From DASYUM01 sp036001225 (GTDB lineage Bacteria > Methylomirabilota > Methylomirabilia > Rokubacteriales > DASRDR01), in the NCBI GenBank assembly GCA_036001225.1, contig DASYUM010000043.1, positions 1 through 17,523 on the forward strand: a stretch of 17,523 nt of DNA, read 5' to 3'. Made by a program: the position numbers and the translations under genes. The notes beneath the pieces are model-generated. The model searched no databases, was not told the DNA's origin, and worked only from the letters and a program-made list of their open reading frames with translations. Positions within the stretch are counted from its first letter, which is position 1; each line of letters opens with the position of its first letter. Positions 7,823-13,674 of this stretch are shown here, in pieces.

Positions 7823-8166
7823 GCGGCCGGTTCGCGGCCACGGTCTATGCGTTCGTGCGGCGAGTCCCGCCCGGGCGGGTCGTGACCTATGGCCAGGTCG
7901 CGGCGCTGGTCGGGCTTCCTCGCGGGGCACGCGCGGTTGGCCAGGCCATGCGCCACTGCCCGGCCGGGGTGCCCTGGCATCGGGTCGTCAACGGGCGCGG
8001 CGGCATCAGCCGGCGCGCCAGCGCTAGCGGCATGCTGAGCCAGCGGCTTCTGCTCACCCGGGAGGGCGTGCGGTTCGCGCGCGGCCGGATCGACCTGGCC
8101 CGGTACCGATGGATGGGCAGTAGGAGCCGGGGTCGCGGGAAGCTGGCCGCGTTGGGGTCCTCGTGA
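7819..8166 (+). CDS. Alkyltransferase-like DNA repair protein (ATL)
   Basis: A 115-residue homologue of O6-methylguanine-DNA methyltransferase. The reactive cysteine of the PCHR motif is replaced by tryptophan: residues 52-55 are PWHR. That is the hallmark of ATL proteins such as fission-yeast Atl1 and E. coli YbaZ, which bind O6-alkylguanine, flip the base out and pass the lesion to nucleotide excision repair, without removing the alkyl group. Conserved parts include VPPGRVVTYGQVAALVG (16-32), GARAVGQAM (37-44) with the arginine of the DNA-recognition helix, and RVVNGRGGIS (55-64). Length fits ATLs. ATG 7819 overlaps the ABC stop, and the end overlaps the start of the YbaK-like gene (GTGA), so it is in the same operon. 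The tail after about residue 99 is basic and poorly conserved. Confidence 0.9.
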   Translation: MSGRFAATVYAFVRRVPPGRVVTYGQVAALVGLPRGARAVGQAMRHCPAGVPWHRVVNGRGGISRRASASGMLSQRLLLTREGVRFARGRIDLARYRWMGSRSRGRGKLAALGSS

Positions 8167-8633
8167 GCCACCCGACGGTCGCGCGGGTCCAGGCGACCCT
8201 CCGGGCCGGCGGCCACGCGGGGGAGGTGATCGAGCTGGCCGAGAGCACGCGGACCGCGGCCGAGGCGGCGGCGGCCTGCGGGGTGGCGGTCGGCCAGATC
8301 GTGAAGTCGCTGATCTTCCTGGCCGACGGGGAGCCGATCCTGGTCCTGGCCTCGGGGGCCAATCAGGTCGACGAGCGGCGGCTGCAGGCCCTGACCGGCA
8401 AGCCGATCCGCCGGGCCGATGCCGACGCCGTGCGGGCGGCGACCGGCTTCGCCATCGGCGGCGTGCCGCCGGTCGGCCACGCGCGCGCGCTGCCGGTCCT
8501 CATCGACCGGGACCTTCTCGGCTATCCCGAGCTGATCGCGGCGGCGGGGACGCCCCGCGCCGTCTTCCGGCTGACGCCGGAGGACCTGTGTCGGCTGACC
8601 GGAGGCCGGGTGGAAGAGGTCAAGCGCGGATGA
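8163..8633 (+). CDS. YbaK/ProX-family aminoacyl-tRNA deacylase
   Basis: The YbaK/EbsC family removes wrongly attached amino acids from tRNA, for example Cys or Ala from tRNA-Pro, in trans. The 156-residue protein shows the signature GQIVKSLIFLADGEPILVL (44-62), with the conserved Lys48, then ASGANQVD (63-70) and the glycine loop GFAIGGVPPVGH (95-106), as in free-standing editing domains. Length is typical (about 150-170). The start is GTG 8163 overlapping the ATL stop. The next gene begins 7 bases after its stop, so it sits inside the operon. The exact tRNA substrate cannot be told from sequence, and no prolyl-tRNA synthetase is nearby. Confidence 0.9.
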   Translation: MSHPTVARVQATLRAGGHAGEVIELAESTRTAAEAAAACGVAVGQIVKSLIFLADGEPILVLASGANQVDERRLQALTGKPIRRADADAVRAATGFAIGGVPPVGHARALPVLIDRDLLGYPELIAAAGTPRAVFRLTPEDLCRLTGGRVEEVKRG

Positions 8634-8640
8634 GGCGTCG

Positions 8641-9513
8641 ATGCGGGTGATGCCGCTGGCGGCCGATTCCCTCGGTGTCCGCTCGATGGCCACCTATGTC
8701 GAGGCGGGGGGGGTGCGACTGCTGCTGGACCCCGGCGTGAGCCTGAGTCCGCGTCGCTACGAGTTGCCGCCGACGCCGGAGGAGGAAGAGGCGTTCGGCC
8801 GGGCGTGGGACCGCATCGACGGCTACGCCCGCCGGGCCGACCTGATCACGGTGAGTCACTACCATGGCGACCACGTCCGGTTCGACACCGCGCTCTTCGG
8901 CGGCCGGAAGGTATTGGCCAAGGATCCTCGGCGGATGATCGACGCCCACCAGGCCGAGCGGGGGCGCGCGTTCTGGCGCGGGCTGGAGGGCCACTGTATC
9001 CTGGAGCCGGCGGAGGGGCGGACGCTGGAGCTGGGCGGCACGCGGGTGACGTTCTCCCCGCCGCTTCCCCACGGGCGGGAGGGTTCGGGGTTCGGCTTCG
9101 TGGTCGCCGTCACCGTGGACGACGGGACGCGCTTCGTCCACGCGGCCGATGTCCAGGGCCCGGCCTCGGGGGTCGCGACCGCGTATCTGATCCGGGAGCG
9201 ACCGGACCTCGTCTACCTCTCCGGGCCACCGACCTACCTGGAGGCCCAGGTCGGCAAGGACACGGTCCAGCAGGGCCTCGACAACCTCCTGCGGCTCGTC
9301 AACGAGACCGGGTGCCGCGTGATCGTGGACCACCATGCCGTGCGCGATCGCCGGTACCGGGAGCGGCTGGGCCTGGCGTTCGAGACGGGGCGGGTCGTCA
9401 CCGCGGCCGAGTTTCTCGGCCGCCGCGACGAGTGTCTGGAGGTCCGCCGGCCCGAGCTGTGGGCGCGCCACCGACGCGCCGGCGCGGCGAGGGGGCCGCG
9501 GGCGGGATCGTGA
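8641..9513 (+). CDS. Metallo-beta-lactamase-fold hydrolase, UPF0282-like
   Basis: A 290-residue protein of the metallo-beta-lactamase fold. The metal-binding motif SHYHGDH (72-78: His73, His75, Asp77, His78) is intact; likely further ligands are His144 (PLPHG), Asp170 (HAADVQGP) and His231 (VDHHAVRD). The opening ADSLGVRSMATYVE followed by LLLDPGVSLSPRRYELPP matches the UPF0282 family as I know it, which is best represented in archaea and has no assigned reaction. It is probably a hydrolase acting on a phosphoester or lactone; the substrate is not predictable. The last 15 residues are low-complexity and may be non-conserved. It follows the YbaK-like gene by 7 bases and precedes the peroxiredoxin by 84. 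Confidence 0.82.
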   Translation: MRVMPLAADSLGVRSMATYVEAGGVRLLLDPGVSLSPRRYELPPTPEEEEAFGRAWDRIDGYARRADLITVSHYHGDHVRFDTALFGGRKVLAKDPRRMIDAHQAERGRAFWRGLEGHCILEPAEGRTLELGGTRVTFSPPLPHGREGSGFGFVVAVTVDDGTRFVHAADVQGPASGVATAYLIRERPDLVYLSGPPTYLEAQVGKDTVQQGLDNLLRLVNETGCRVIVDHHAVRDRRYRERLGLAFETGRVVTAAEFLGRRDECLEVRRPELWARHRRAGAARGPRAGS

Positions 9514-9582
9514 TCGTACATGCGCGCCTCCGGACGTCGCGGGGCGGGGGCCCCGCCGTCCGGGGCGCGCCACCCAATGCCG

Positions 9583-9590
9583 AAAGGAGG
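9583..9590 (+). promoter_or_regulatory. Strong Shine-Dalgarno site deciding the peroxiredoxin start
   Basis: AAAGGAGG lies 7 bases before the ATG at 9598. This is the best ribosome-binding site on the plus strand of the window. It fixes the peroxiredoxin start and excludes the in-frame ATGs at 9520 and 9577. Confidence 0.8.
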
Positions 9591-9597
9591 CGCGAGG

Positions 9598-10056
9598 ATG
9601 GCCGAGTTGAAGGTGGGTGACCCCGCCCCCGAGGTGAAGCTCCAGGGGATCGGGGGCAAGGAATGGAGCCTCGGCGACCAGAAGGAGAAGAAGAACGTCG
9701 TCTTCCTCTTCTACGTGCTGGACTGGACCCCGGGCTGAACCAAGGAGATGCCGGCTTTCGAAGCCCGGCTCAAGGACTTCGAGGCCGCCGATACCCAGGT
9801 CGTGGGTATCTCGACCGACTCGATCTACAGCCACGACGCGTGGGCGAAATCGCTGGGGGGCATCTCCTATCCCCTCCTGGGCGACGTCCATCGGGACGTC
9901 GTCAAGCGGTATGGCGTCCACTGGCCAGAGCTGAACGCCTGCTACCGGGCCACCTTTGTCATCGACAAGCAGGGCACGATCCGTTTCGTCGAGCGTTACG
10001 GGAAGGGCGAGCTGCCCGACCCCCAGAAGATCCTCGCCGAAGTGAAGAAGCTCTAG
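9598..10056 (+). CDS. Peroxiredoxin (AhpC/TSA, redoxin fold) with selenocysteine at the peroxidatic position
   Basis: Thiol (here predicted selenol) peroxidase that reduces H2O2 or organic hydroperoxides. The frame is 152 residues if the TGA at 9736-9738 is read through. It has the redoxin layout: KVGDPAPEVKL (5-15), FLFYVLDWTPG-U-TKEM (36-50), VVGISTDS (68-75) and ACYRATFVID (114-123). Residue 47, encoded by TGA, is the peroxidatic Cys position of the PxxxTxxC motif, with Thr44 kept and Pro replaced by Val40. Arg117 is the conserved catalytic Arg. Cys115 is the only cysteine and could resolve the selenenic acid (inference). The frame stays open to a TAG stop. A hairpin just after the TGA fits a bacterial SECIS. 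Alternatives are a nonsense mutation or a base-calling error. A conventional annotation would split it into two fragments. Confidence 0.85.
9736..9738 (+). other. In-frame TGA, predicted selenocysteine codon
   Basis: This TGA replaces the peroxidatic Cys codon in the TPGC-T-E motif of the peroxiredoxin. Homology continues without gap or frame change on both sides. At least ten other genes in the window end in TGA, so it is not reassigned genome-wide. A single base change (TGA versus TGC or TGT) would separate Sec from Cys. Confidence 0.8.
9750..9769 (+). promoter_or_regulatory. Candidate bacterial SECIS hairpin
   Basis: GCCGG pairs with CCGGC and CUU with AAG, with one bulged C and a UCG loop (9758-9760). 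The 8-bp stem begins 11 bases after the TGA and the loop lies about 19 bases after it, inside the distance usually given for bacterial SECIS elements. A G lies in the loop, but at its third position, not the usual first or second. The fold was worked out by hand. Confidence 0.55.
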
Positions 10057-10063
10057 CTTCGCC

Positions 10064-10101
10064 GCCGCCGGCGGGCGCCGCGACGCGGCCTCGCCGGCGG
10101 C
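10064..10101 (+). repeat. Perfect 10-bp inverted repeat between peroxiredoxin and endonuclease IV genes
   Basis: GCCGCCGGCG at 10064-10073 is exactly complementary to 10092-10101. The 18-base loop can form a further small GC hairpin. It starts 8 bases after the peroxiredoxin stop and ends 21 bases before the endonuclease IV start. With no U-tract it is a doubtful terminator; mRNA stabilisation or attenuation is possible. Confidence 0.6.
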
Positions 10102-10122
10102 TCGCTCAGCGGAAGCCGCTCG

Positions 10123-10992
10123 ATGGATAACCTGGGCGCGCACATGTCCATCGCCGGGGGGCTGCCCAACGCCCTCCTCCGCGGACGGGAGGTCGGCTGC
10201 TCGATCGTCCAGCTCTTCCTCAAGAACCAGGTCCAGTGGGTCGGGCGAACGCTCGAGGCCGACGAGGTCGCCGAGTTCAAGCGCCAGCAGGCGGCGACCG
10301 GCATCGGGCCGGTGTTCGCCCACGCGACCTACCTGGTCAACCTCGCCGCGCCCGACGAGACCGAGTGGCTCCGCTCGGTCAGCGCCTTCCACGACGAGCT
10401 GGAGCGGGCCGAGCGGCTCGGGCTCCCCTTCGTCGTCATCCACCCCGGCGCGCACAAGGGTGGGGGCCGGAGGCTGGGTGGGCGCCAGGTCGTGCGCGCG
10501 CTCGACGACCTCCACGCCCGCACCGCCGGCTACCGGGTGCGAATCGCGCTGGAGAACACCGCGGGGGCCGGCAGCCTCCTCGGCGCGCGCGCCGAGGAGC
10601 TGGGGACGATCCTGCGGCGAGTCCGCTGTCCGGAGCGGGTCGCCGTCTGTCTGGACACCTGTCACCTCTTCGCGGCCGGCTACGACATCCGCACGGCCGC
10701 CGGCCTCGCCGACGCGCTCGGCCGCTTCGACCGGGCCGTGGGCCTGGACCGGGTCGTCGCCTTCCACCTCAACGATGCCAAGGCCGATCTCGGCGCCGGC
10801 CTCGACCGCCACGAGCACATCGGTCGCGGCCGGATCGGGCTCGGCGCCTTCCGCCGGCTGCTGAACGACCCGCGGTTGGCCGCGATCCCGATGGCGATCG
10901 AGACTCCGAAGGAGGACGGCTGGGACCGCAAGAACCTGCGCACCCTCCGGCGGCTGCGACCCGCCGCGACCACGCCCCGGCGGCCTCGCTGA
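10123..10992 (+). CDS. nfo: Endonuclease IV (AP endonuclease)
   Basis: Cleaves the DNA backbone 5' of abasic sites and trims blocked 3' ends in base excision repair. The 289-residue protein keeps all nine ligands of the trinuclear zinc centre in their motifs: His67 (FAHATY), His107 (VIHPGA), Glu144 (ALENT), Asp178 and His181 (CLDTCH), His215 (FHLND), Asp228 and His230 (DRHEHIGRG) and Glu260 (IETPK). Length is normal; the last 15 residues are a Pro/Arg-rich tail. ATG 10123 begins the conserved NLGAHMSIAGG motif. No strong ribosome-binding site is seen. The TGA stop overlaps a CTG that may start the methyltransferase. Confidence 0.95.
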   Translation: MDNLGAHMSIAGGLPNALLRGREVGCSIVQLFLKNQVQWVGRTLEADEVAEFKRQQAATGIGPVFAHATYLVNLAAPDETEWLRSVSAFHDELERAERLGLPFVVIHPGAHKGGGRRLGGRQVVRALDDLHARTAGYRVRIALENTAGAGSLLGARAEELGTILRRVRCPERVAVCLDTCHLFAAGYDIRTAAGLADALGRFDRAVGLDRVVAFHLNDAKADLGAGLDRHEHIGRGRIGLGAFRRLLNDPRLAAIPMAIETPKEDGWDRKNLRTLRRLRPAATTPRRPR

Positions 10993-11726
10993 CGGCGGCC
11001 GCGCGCATCGTCGAGTTCGGGCAGGCGCGGGTCGCCGCCGACCCCGAGTACGCGAACATCGCGAGCCCGATCGGCGTCGCCCAGTACGTCGCCATCGCGG
11101 GCGAGGTGGCCGGGCGGCTGGGCCAGACGGGTGGCACCCGGGTACTCGACTGGGGCGCCGGCTGGGGACAGACGAGCCTGCTCCTGCGGGCCCACGGGCT
11201 CGCGGTCGTCGCCTACGACGTCGAGGACAAGGGCGCCGCCGACGCGTTGCTGGCCGGGACGGACGTTCCCTACGTCGTCGGGCCCGGCCCCCGGCTGCCG
11301 TTCCCCGCCGCCGCGTTCGACGCGGTCCTCAACTGCGGGGTCCTCGAGCACGTGGACGACGCGCGGGCGGCGCTGGCCGAGCTGTGCCGGGTCCTGGCGC
11401 CGGGCGGGTGGCTGTTCACCTACCACTTGCCGAACCGCTATGCCTGGACCGAATGGCTCGGCCGGCGCCTCGGGCGCGTTCACCACGAGCGGACCTACCG
11501 CCGGGCCGACGCCGTCGCCCTCATCGAGGCGGCCGGCTTCCGCGTCGTGGACAGCCGGCCGTTCCACCTGCTCCCGCGTAACGCGTGGGGCCGGACGCCC
11601 CGGCGCGCGGCTCTCGCGGCGCGCGCCGCCGGGCTCTTCGAGGCGCTCGACGTGGCCCTGCTCCACCTGCCGGGGCTGCGGAGCCTGGCCACCGCGTGGG
11701 CGCTGGTCAGCCGGCGGACCAGCTAG
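10989..11726 (+). CDS. Class I SAM-dependent methyltransferase
   Basis: A predicted 245-residue methyltransferase. Motif I is RVLDWGAGWGQTS (51-63); YDVEDKG (76-82) follows the second strand, where an acidic residue binds the SAM ribose; GVLEHVDD (117-124) and APGGWLFTYHLPN (137-149) complete the fold typical of the methyltransferase domain 11/25 group. The acceptor is unknown; the domain type is frequent in lipid, quinone or sugar methylation. The start is a problem: the reading frame has no ATG, GTG or TTG between the middle of the endonuclease IV gene and GTG 11106. That GTG would cut 39 residues of likely conserved sequence (ADPEYANIASPIGVAQYV). I chose CTG 10989, overlapping the endonuclease IV stop as CTGA, which suggests coupled initiation. 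The coding frame itself is secure. Confidence 0.8.
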   Translation: MTAAARIVEFGQARVAADPEYANIASPIGVAQYVAIAGEVAGRLGQTGGTRVLDWGAGWGQTSLLLRAHGLAVVAYDVEDKGAADALLAGTDVPYVVGPGPRLPFPAAAFDAVLNCGVLEHVDDARAALAELCRVLAPGGWLFTYHLPNRYAWTEWLGRRLGRVHHERTYRRADAVALIEAAGFRVVDSRPFHLLPRNAWGRTPRRAALAARAAGLFEALDVALLHLPGLRSLATAWALVSRRTS

Positions 11727-11877
11727 AGTTCCTCGGAGGGACCTCGGGGACCTGACGCCCGCGCGCCTCGATCTTGGGCAGCGGCTGCCTCCAAACGGGG
11801 CACCCGGGGCGGACTCGGTACGCGGCCTGAGCGGCGCGAGTCGAAGCAACCGCGCGATTTCGCCCGCGGTTTCGAGC

Positions 11878-11911
11878 CATCCGCGCATCCAAGCACCATC
11901 CTTGCTCATCC
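11878..11911 (+). repeat. Four CATCC repeats spaced about one helical turn upstream of mgsA
   Basis: CATCC occurs at 11878, 11886, 11897 and 11907 (intervals 8, 11 and 10 bases), the second and fourth extended to CATCCAAG and CATCCAAAG. They lie 40-73 bases before the methylglyoxal synthase start, in the only intergenic stretch over 200 bases inside the window. They may be tandem regulator sites; no known operator is recognised. Confidence 0.3.
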
Positions 11912-11950
11912 AAAGATCGGGGGTTGGACCGGACTGGGGAGAGGAGCCGC

Positions 11951-12802
11951 ATGGCACAGCGAGAGTTACCGATGAAGCCACGGAAGAAAATCGCGCTGGT
12001 CGCGCACGACAACAAGAAGCGCGATCTGCTGGAATGGGCGGCGTTCAACCGCGATCTCTTGGCCGGGCACGCGCTGTACGCGACGGGCACGACCGGCCGA
12101 CTCCTCGCCGAGGAGCTCGATCTCGACGTCATTGCCCTCCGCAGCGGACCGCTGGGCGGTGACCAGCAGATCGGCGGGAAGATCGCCGAGGGGGACATCG
12201 ACTTCTTGATCTTCTTCTGGGACCCGCTCCAGCCACTGCCCCACGATCCCGACGTCAAAGCGCTGCTGCGGATCGCGGTGGTGTGGAACATTCCCGTCGC
12301 GTGCAACCGGGCGACGGCCGACTTCATGATCTCCTCGCAGCTGATGTCGGCGGAATACCGGCGTCTCCTCCCCGATTACGACGGACCGGGCGACCCGCTC
12401 GCCGCCGAGCCGGCGCCCACGCCCACCGAGACCGGGCCCCCCGGGGGATGGGACCCACGGGGCGGAGTACCCGAGAAGAGGGAATCACCAGCCTTCTTCT
12501 CACGCGCCGGAGCGGCCTTCCCGACGCGCCAGGGTGTCCGCCCTCCCCCTAGGGAGGGCCCGCCCGGAAGCGAGCGGCCCAGCGGCGCGTCGCCTCGAGA
12601 TAGCGCGTCCCGTGCTCGCGGCTCGCCTCGATCTCGCTCCCCTCGTGCCACTCGTTCCAGGAGGCGACGAGGACCCAGGCCGGATCCACGGCGAGGGCGG
12701 CCCGCCACGTCGCATCGTAGGTGGCGCCGTCGGCTCGCTCGACGAGGGTGCCGGGCCGGCGGATCGTCCGGTCATCGAACCCGGGGGCGACCGCCGGGAT
12801 GA
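11951..12802 (+). CDS. mgsA: Methylglyoxal synthase with long unusual C-terminal overrun
   Basis: Converts dihydroxyacetone phosphate to methylglyoxal and phosphate, a bypass of lower glycolysis. Residues 12-145 match the family closely: KKIALVAHDNKK, LYATGTTGRL, SGPLGGDQQIGG with catalytic Asp71, FFWDPLQPLPHDPDVKALLR with Asp91, His98 and Asp101, and VWNIPVACNRATADF. The usual end near LPDYDGPG (about residue 147) is followed by no stop: the frame runs on for about 130 Pro/Arg/Gly/Ser-rich residues, mostly antisense to the convergent GH99-like gene. The tail from about 12410 is thus probably not a conserved domain; a lost stop or a small indel near 12400-12480 is possible. ATG 11951 has GAGGAG four bases upstream. 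The gene is separate from the methyltransferase by 224 bases. Confidence 0.85.
   Translation: MAQRELPMKPRKKIALVAHDNKKRDLLEWAAFNRDLLAGHALYATGTTGRLLAEELDLDVIALRSGPLGGDQQIGGKIAEGDIDFLIFFWDPLQPLPHDPDVKALLRIAVVWNIPVACNRATADFMISSQLMSAEYRRLLPDYDGPGDPLAAEPAPTPTETGPPGGWDPRGGVPEKRESPAFFSRAGAAFPTRQGVRPPPREGPPGSERPSGASPRDSASRARGSPRSRSPRATRSRRRRGPRPDPRRGRPATSHRRWRRRLARRGCRAGGSSGHRTRGRPPG
12540..12559. terminator. Hairpin between convergent mgsA and GH99-like genes
   Basis: GCCCTCCC and GGGAGGGC form an 8-bp perfect stem with a CCTA loop. The TAG stop of the minus-strand gene (12551-12549) lies at the loop and stem edge. The convergent position suggests a bidirectional transcription end, but no U-tract is present. 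Confidence 0.45.
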
Positions 12803-13664
12803 ACGGGCGACCGGCCGCGCGCGCGGCGGCCGCCCACTCGCGGTAGGTGAGCGCCGGGTCGCGCCCCCGGGCCAGGAACGTGACCGGCGTGTAGACGTGC
12901 AGCGCGTCGAAGCGCTCGAGCCAGCCCGCCCGCGGCGTGTCCCCGATCAGGAAGACGTCGCGGCCGCCGGCCCGGAGCCGCCGGCGGACGTACTCCCACA
13001 GCGGCGGCCGCAGCCGGTGGCTCCCGTACACGAAGACGACCGGCCGGCCGTCCACCCGCAGCCAGCCCGGGTCGCGGCCGTGGCGGTCCAGGAGCGCTTC
13101 GAGGTCGGCCGCGACGCCCGCGCCGCCCCGCGGCCAGAGCTCGCCGGCCTCGTAATACGGCGCCAGCCGAAAGCCGGCCGGGCCGGCGACGGCGAAGAGC
13201 GCGGCGAGCACCCGCGCCTCCTCGCTCTCGCGCCCCCACCAGGAGACCGCGAAGCCGTCGAGTCCAGCGGCCCGGGCAGCGGCGATCTGGGCGCGCATGA
13301 CGGCGGGATCGGCGCTGTCGTAGGGGCCAGCGGCGGGATAGTGCGCGGCGCCGAGGTCGCGACGATCGGAGTCGAGCCAGCGGCGCGGGTCGTGGAAGCC
13401 GAGGACGGAGCCGGCCGGCAGGGCGACCCGGGCGTGGTTCCAGTGGCGCCAGCGTCCGGTCGGGCCCTCGGGGGTGCCGTACCAGGGGTAGTGCACCGCG
13501 AGAACCAGCCGTGGCAGCGCGCCGACCCCGGTGACCGCGGGCGCGGGGGCGGAGAGGCGGGGGCGGAGGGCGAGGGGATGGTGGCGCTCGATCCGCCACA
13601 CCGCGTAGCCCACGACCGCCGGCGCCAGCCCCAGCAGGAGGGCCAGCAGCCGCGCCGCGCGCAC
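12549..13664 (-). CDS. Exported or membrane-anchored GH99-like (endo-alpha-mannosidase-type) protein
   Basis: A 371-residue protein with an N-terminal hydrophobic segment (about 5-23), a signal peptide or anchor, so it probably acts outside the cytoplasm. The body looks like a TIM-barrel GH99/GH71-type glycosidase: LAVHYPWYGTPEG (55-67), then RWRHWNH (71-77), AGLDGFAVSWWG (133-144), LAPYYEAGELW (167-177), RPVVFVYG (207-214) and ASWNEWHEGSEIE (334-346), the last being the best-known family motif. GH99 enzymes cleave alpha-mannans internally; whether this one is active on mannan is not shown, and I did not place both catalytic acids with certainty. The start GTG 13664 lies 10 bases after the endonuclease III stop, so it is the last gene of the TPR-nth operon. 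It ends in the hairpin facing mgsA. Confidence 0.75.
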   Translation of the reverse strand: MRAARLLALLLGLAPAVVGYAVWRIERHHPLALRPRLSAPAPAVTGVGALPRLVLAVHYPWYGTPEGPTGRWRHWNHARVALPAGSVLGFHDPRRWLDSDRRDLGAAHYPAAGPYDSADPAVMRAQIAAARAAGLDGFAVSWWGRESEEARVLAALFAVAGPAGFRLAPYYEAGELWPRGGAGVAADLEALLDRHGRDPGWLRVDGRPVVFVYGSHRLRPPLWEYVRRRLRAGGRDVFLIGDTPRAGWLERFDALHVYTPVTFLARGRDPALTYREWAAAARAAGRPFIPAVAPGFDDRTIRRPGTLVERADGATYDATWRAALAVDPAWVLVASWNEWHEGSEIEASREHGTRYLEATRRWAARFRAGPP

Positions 13665-13674
13665 GGAACGGCGG

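Noticed and set aside
7819..8166. Active O6-methylguanine-DNA methyltransferase
   Set aside because: The acceptor cysteine is Trp53 (PWHR), so it is an ATL protein.
9736..9738. TGA as genome-wide reassignment (Trp or Gly code)
   Set aside because: At least ten genes here end in TGA in ATGA/GTGA overlaps or before clear downstream starts. Trp or Gly at the peroxidatic site would also inactivate the enzyme.
9598..10056. Peroxiredoxin as a simple pseudogene
   Set aside because: Only one lesion exists and it falls exactly on the one residue where Sec makes sense. The ribosome-binding site, catalytic Thr and Arg and the remaining frame are all intact, and a SECIS-like hairpin follows. It stays a minor possibility.
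4167..10818. Very long minus-strand open frames (for example 4167-5897, 5918-7597, 8620-10818) opposite the ABC, hydrolase and endonuclease genes
   Set aside because: Composition is Arg/Gly/Asp/His-rich with no recognisable motif. They are antisense images of well-supported genes, as expected in GC-rich DNA.
11727..11950. tRNA or small RNA gene between the methyltransferase and mgsA
   Set aside because: No T-loop signature or cloverleaf could be found by eye. Only short repeats are seen.
11707..12327. Minus-strand frame opposite mgsA
   Set aside because: It covers the conserved mgsA region and has no ribosome-binding site or family motif.
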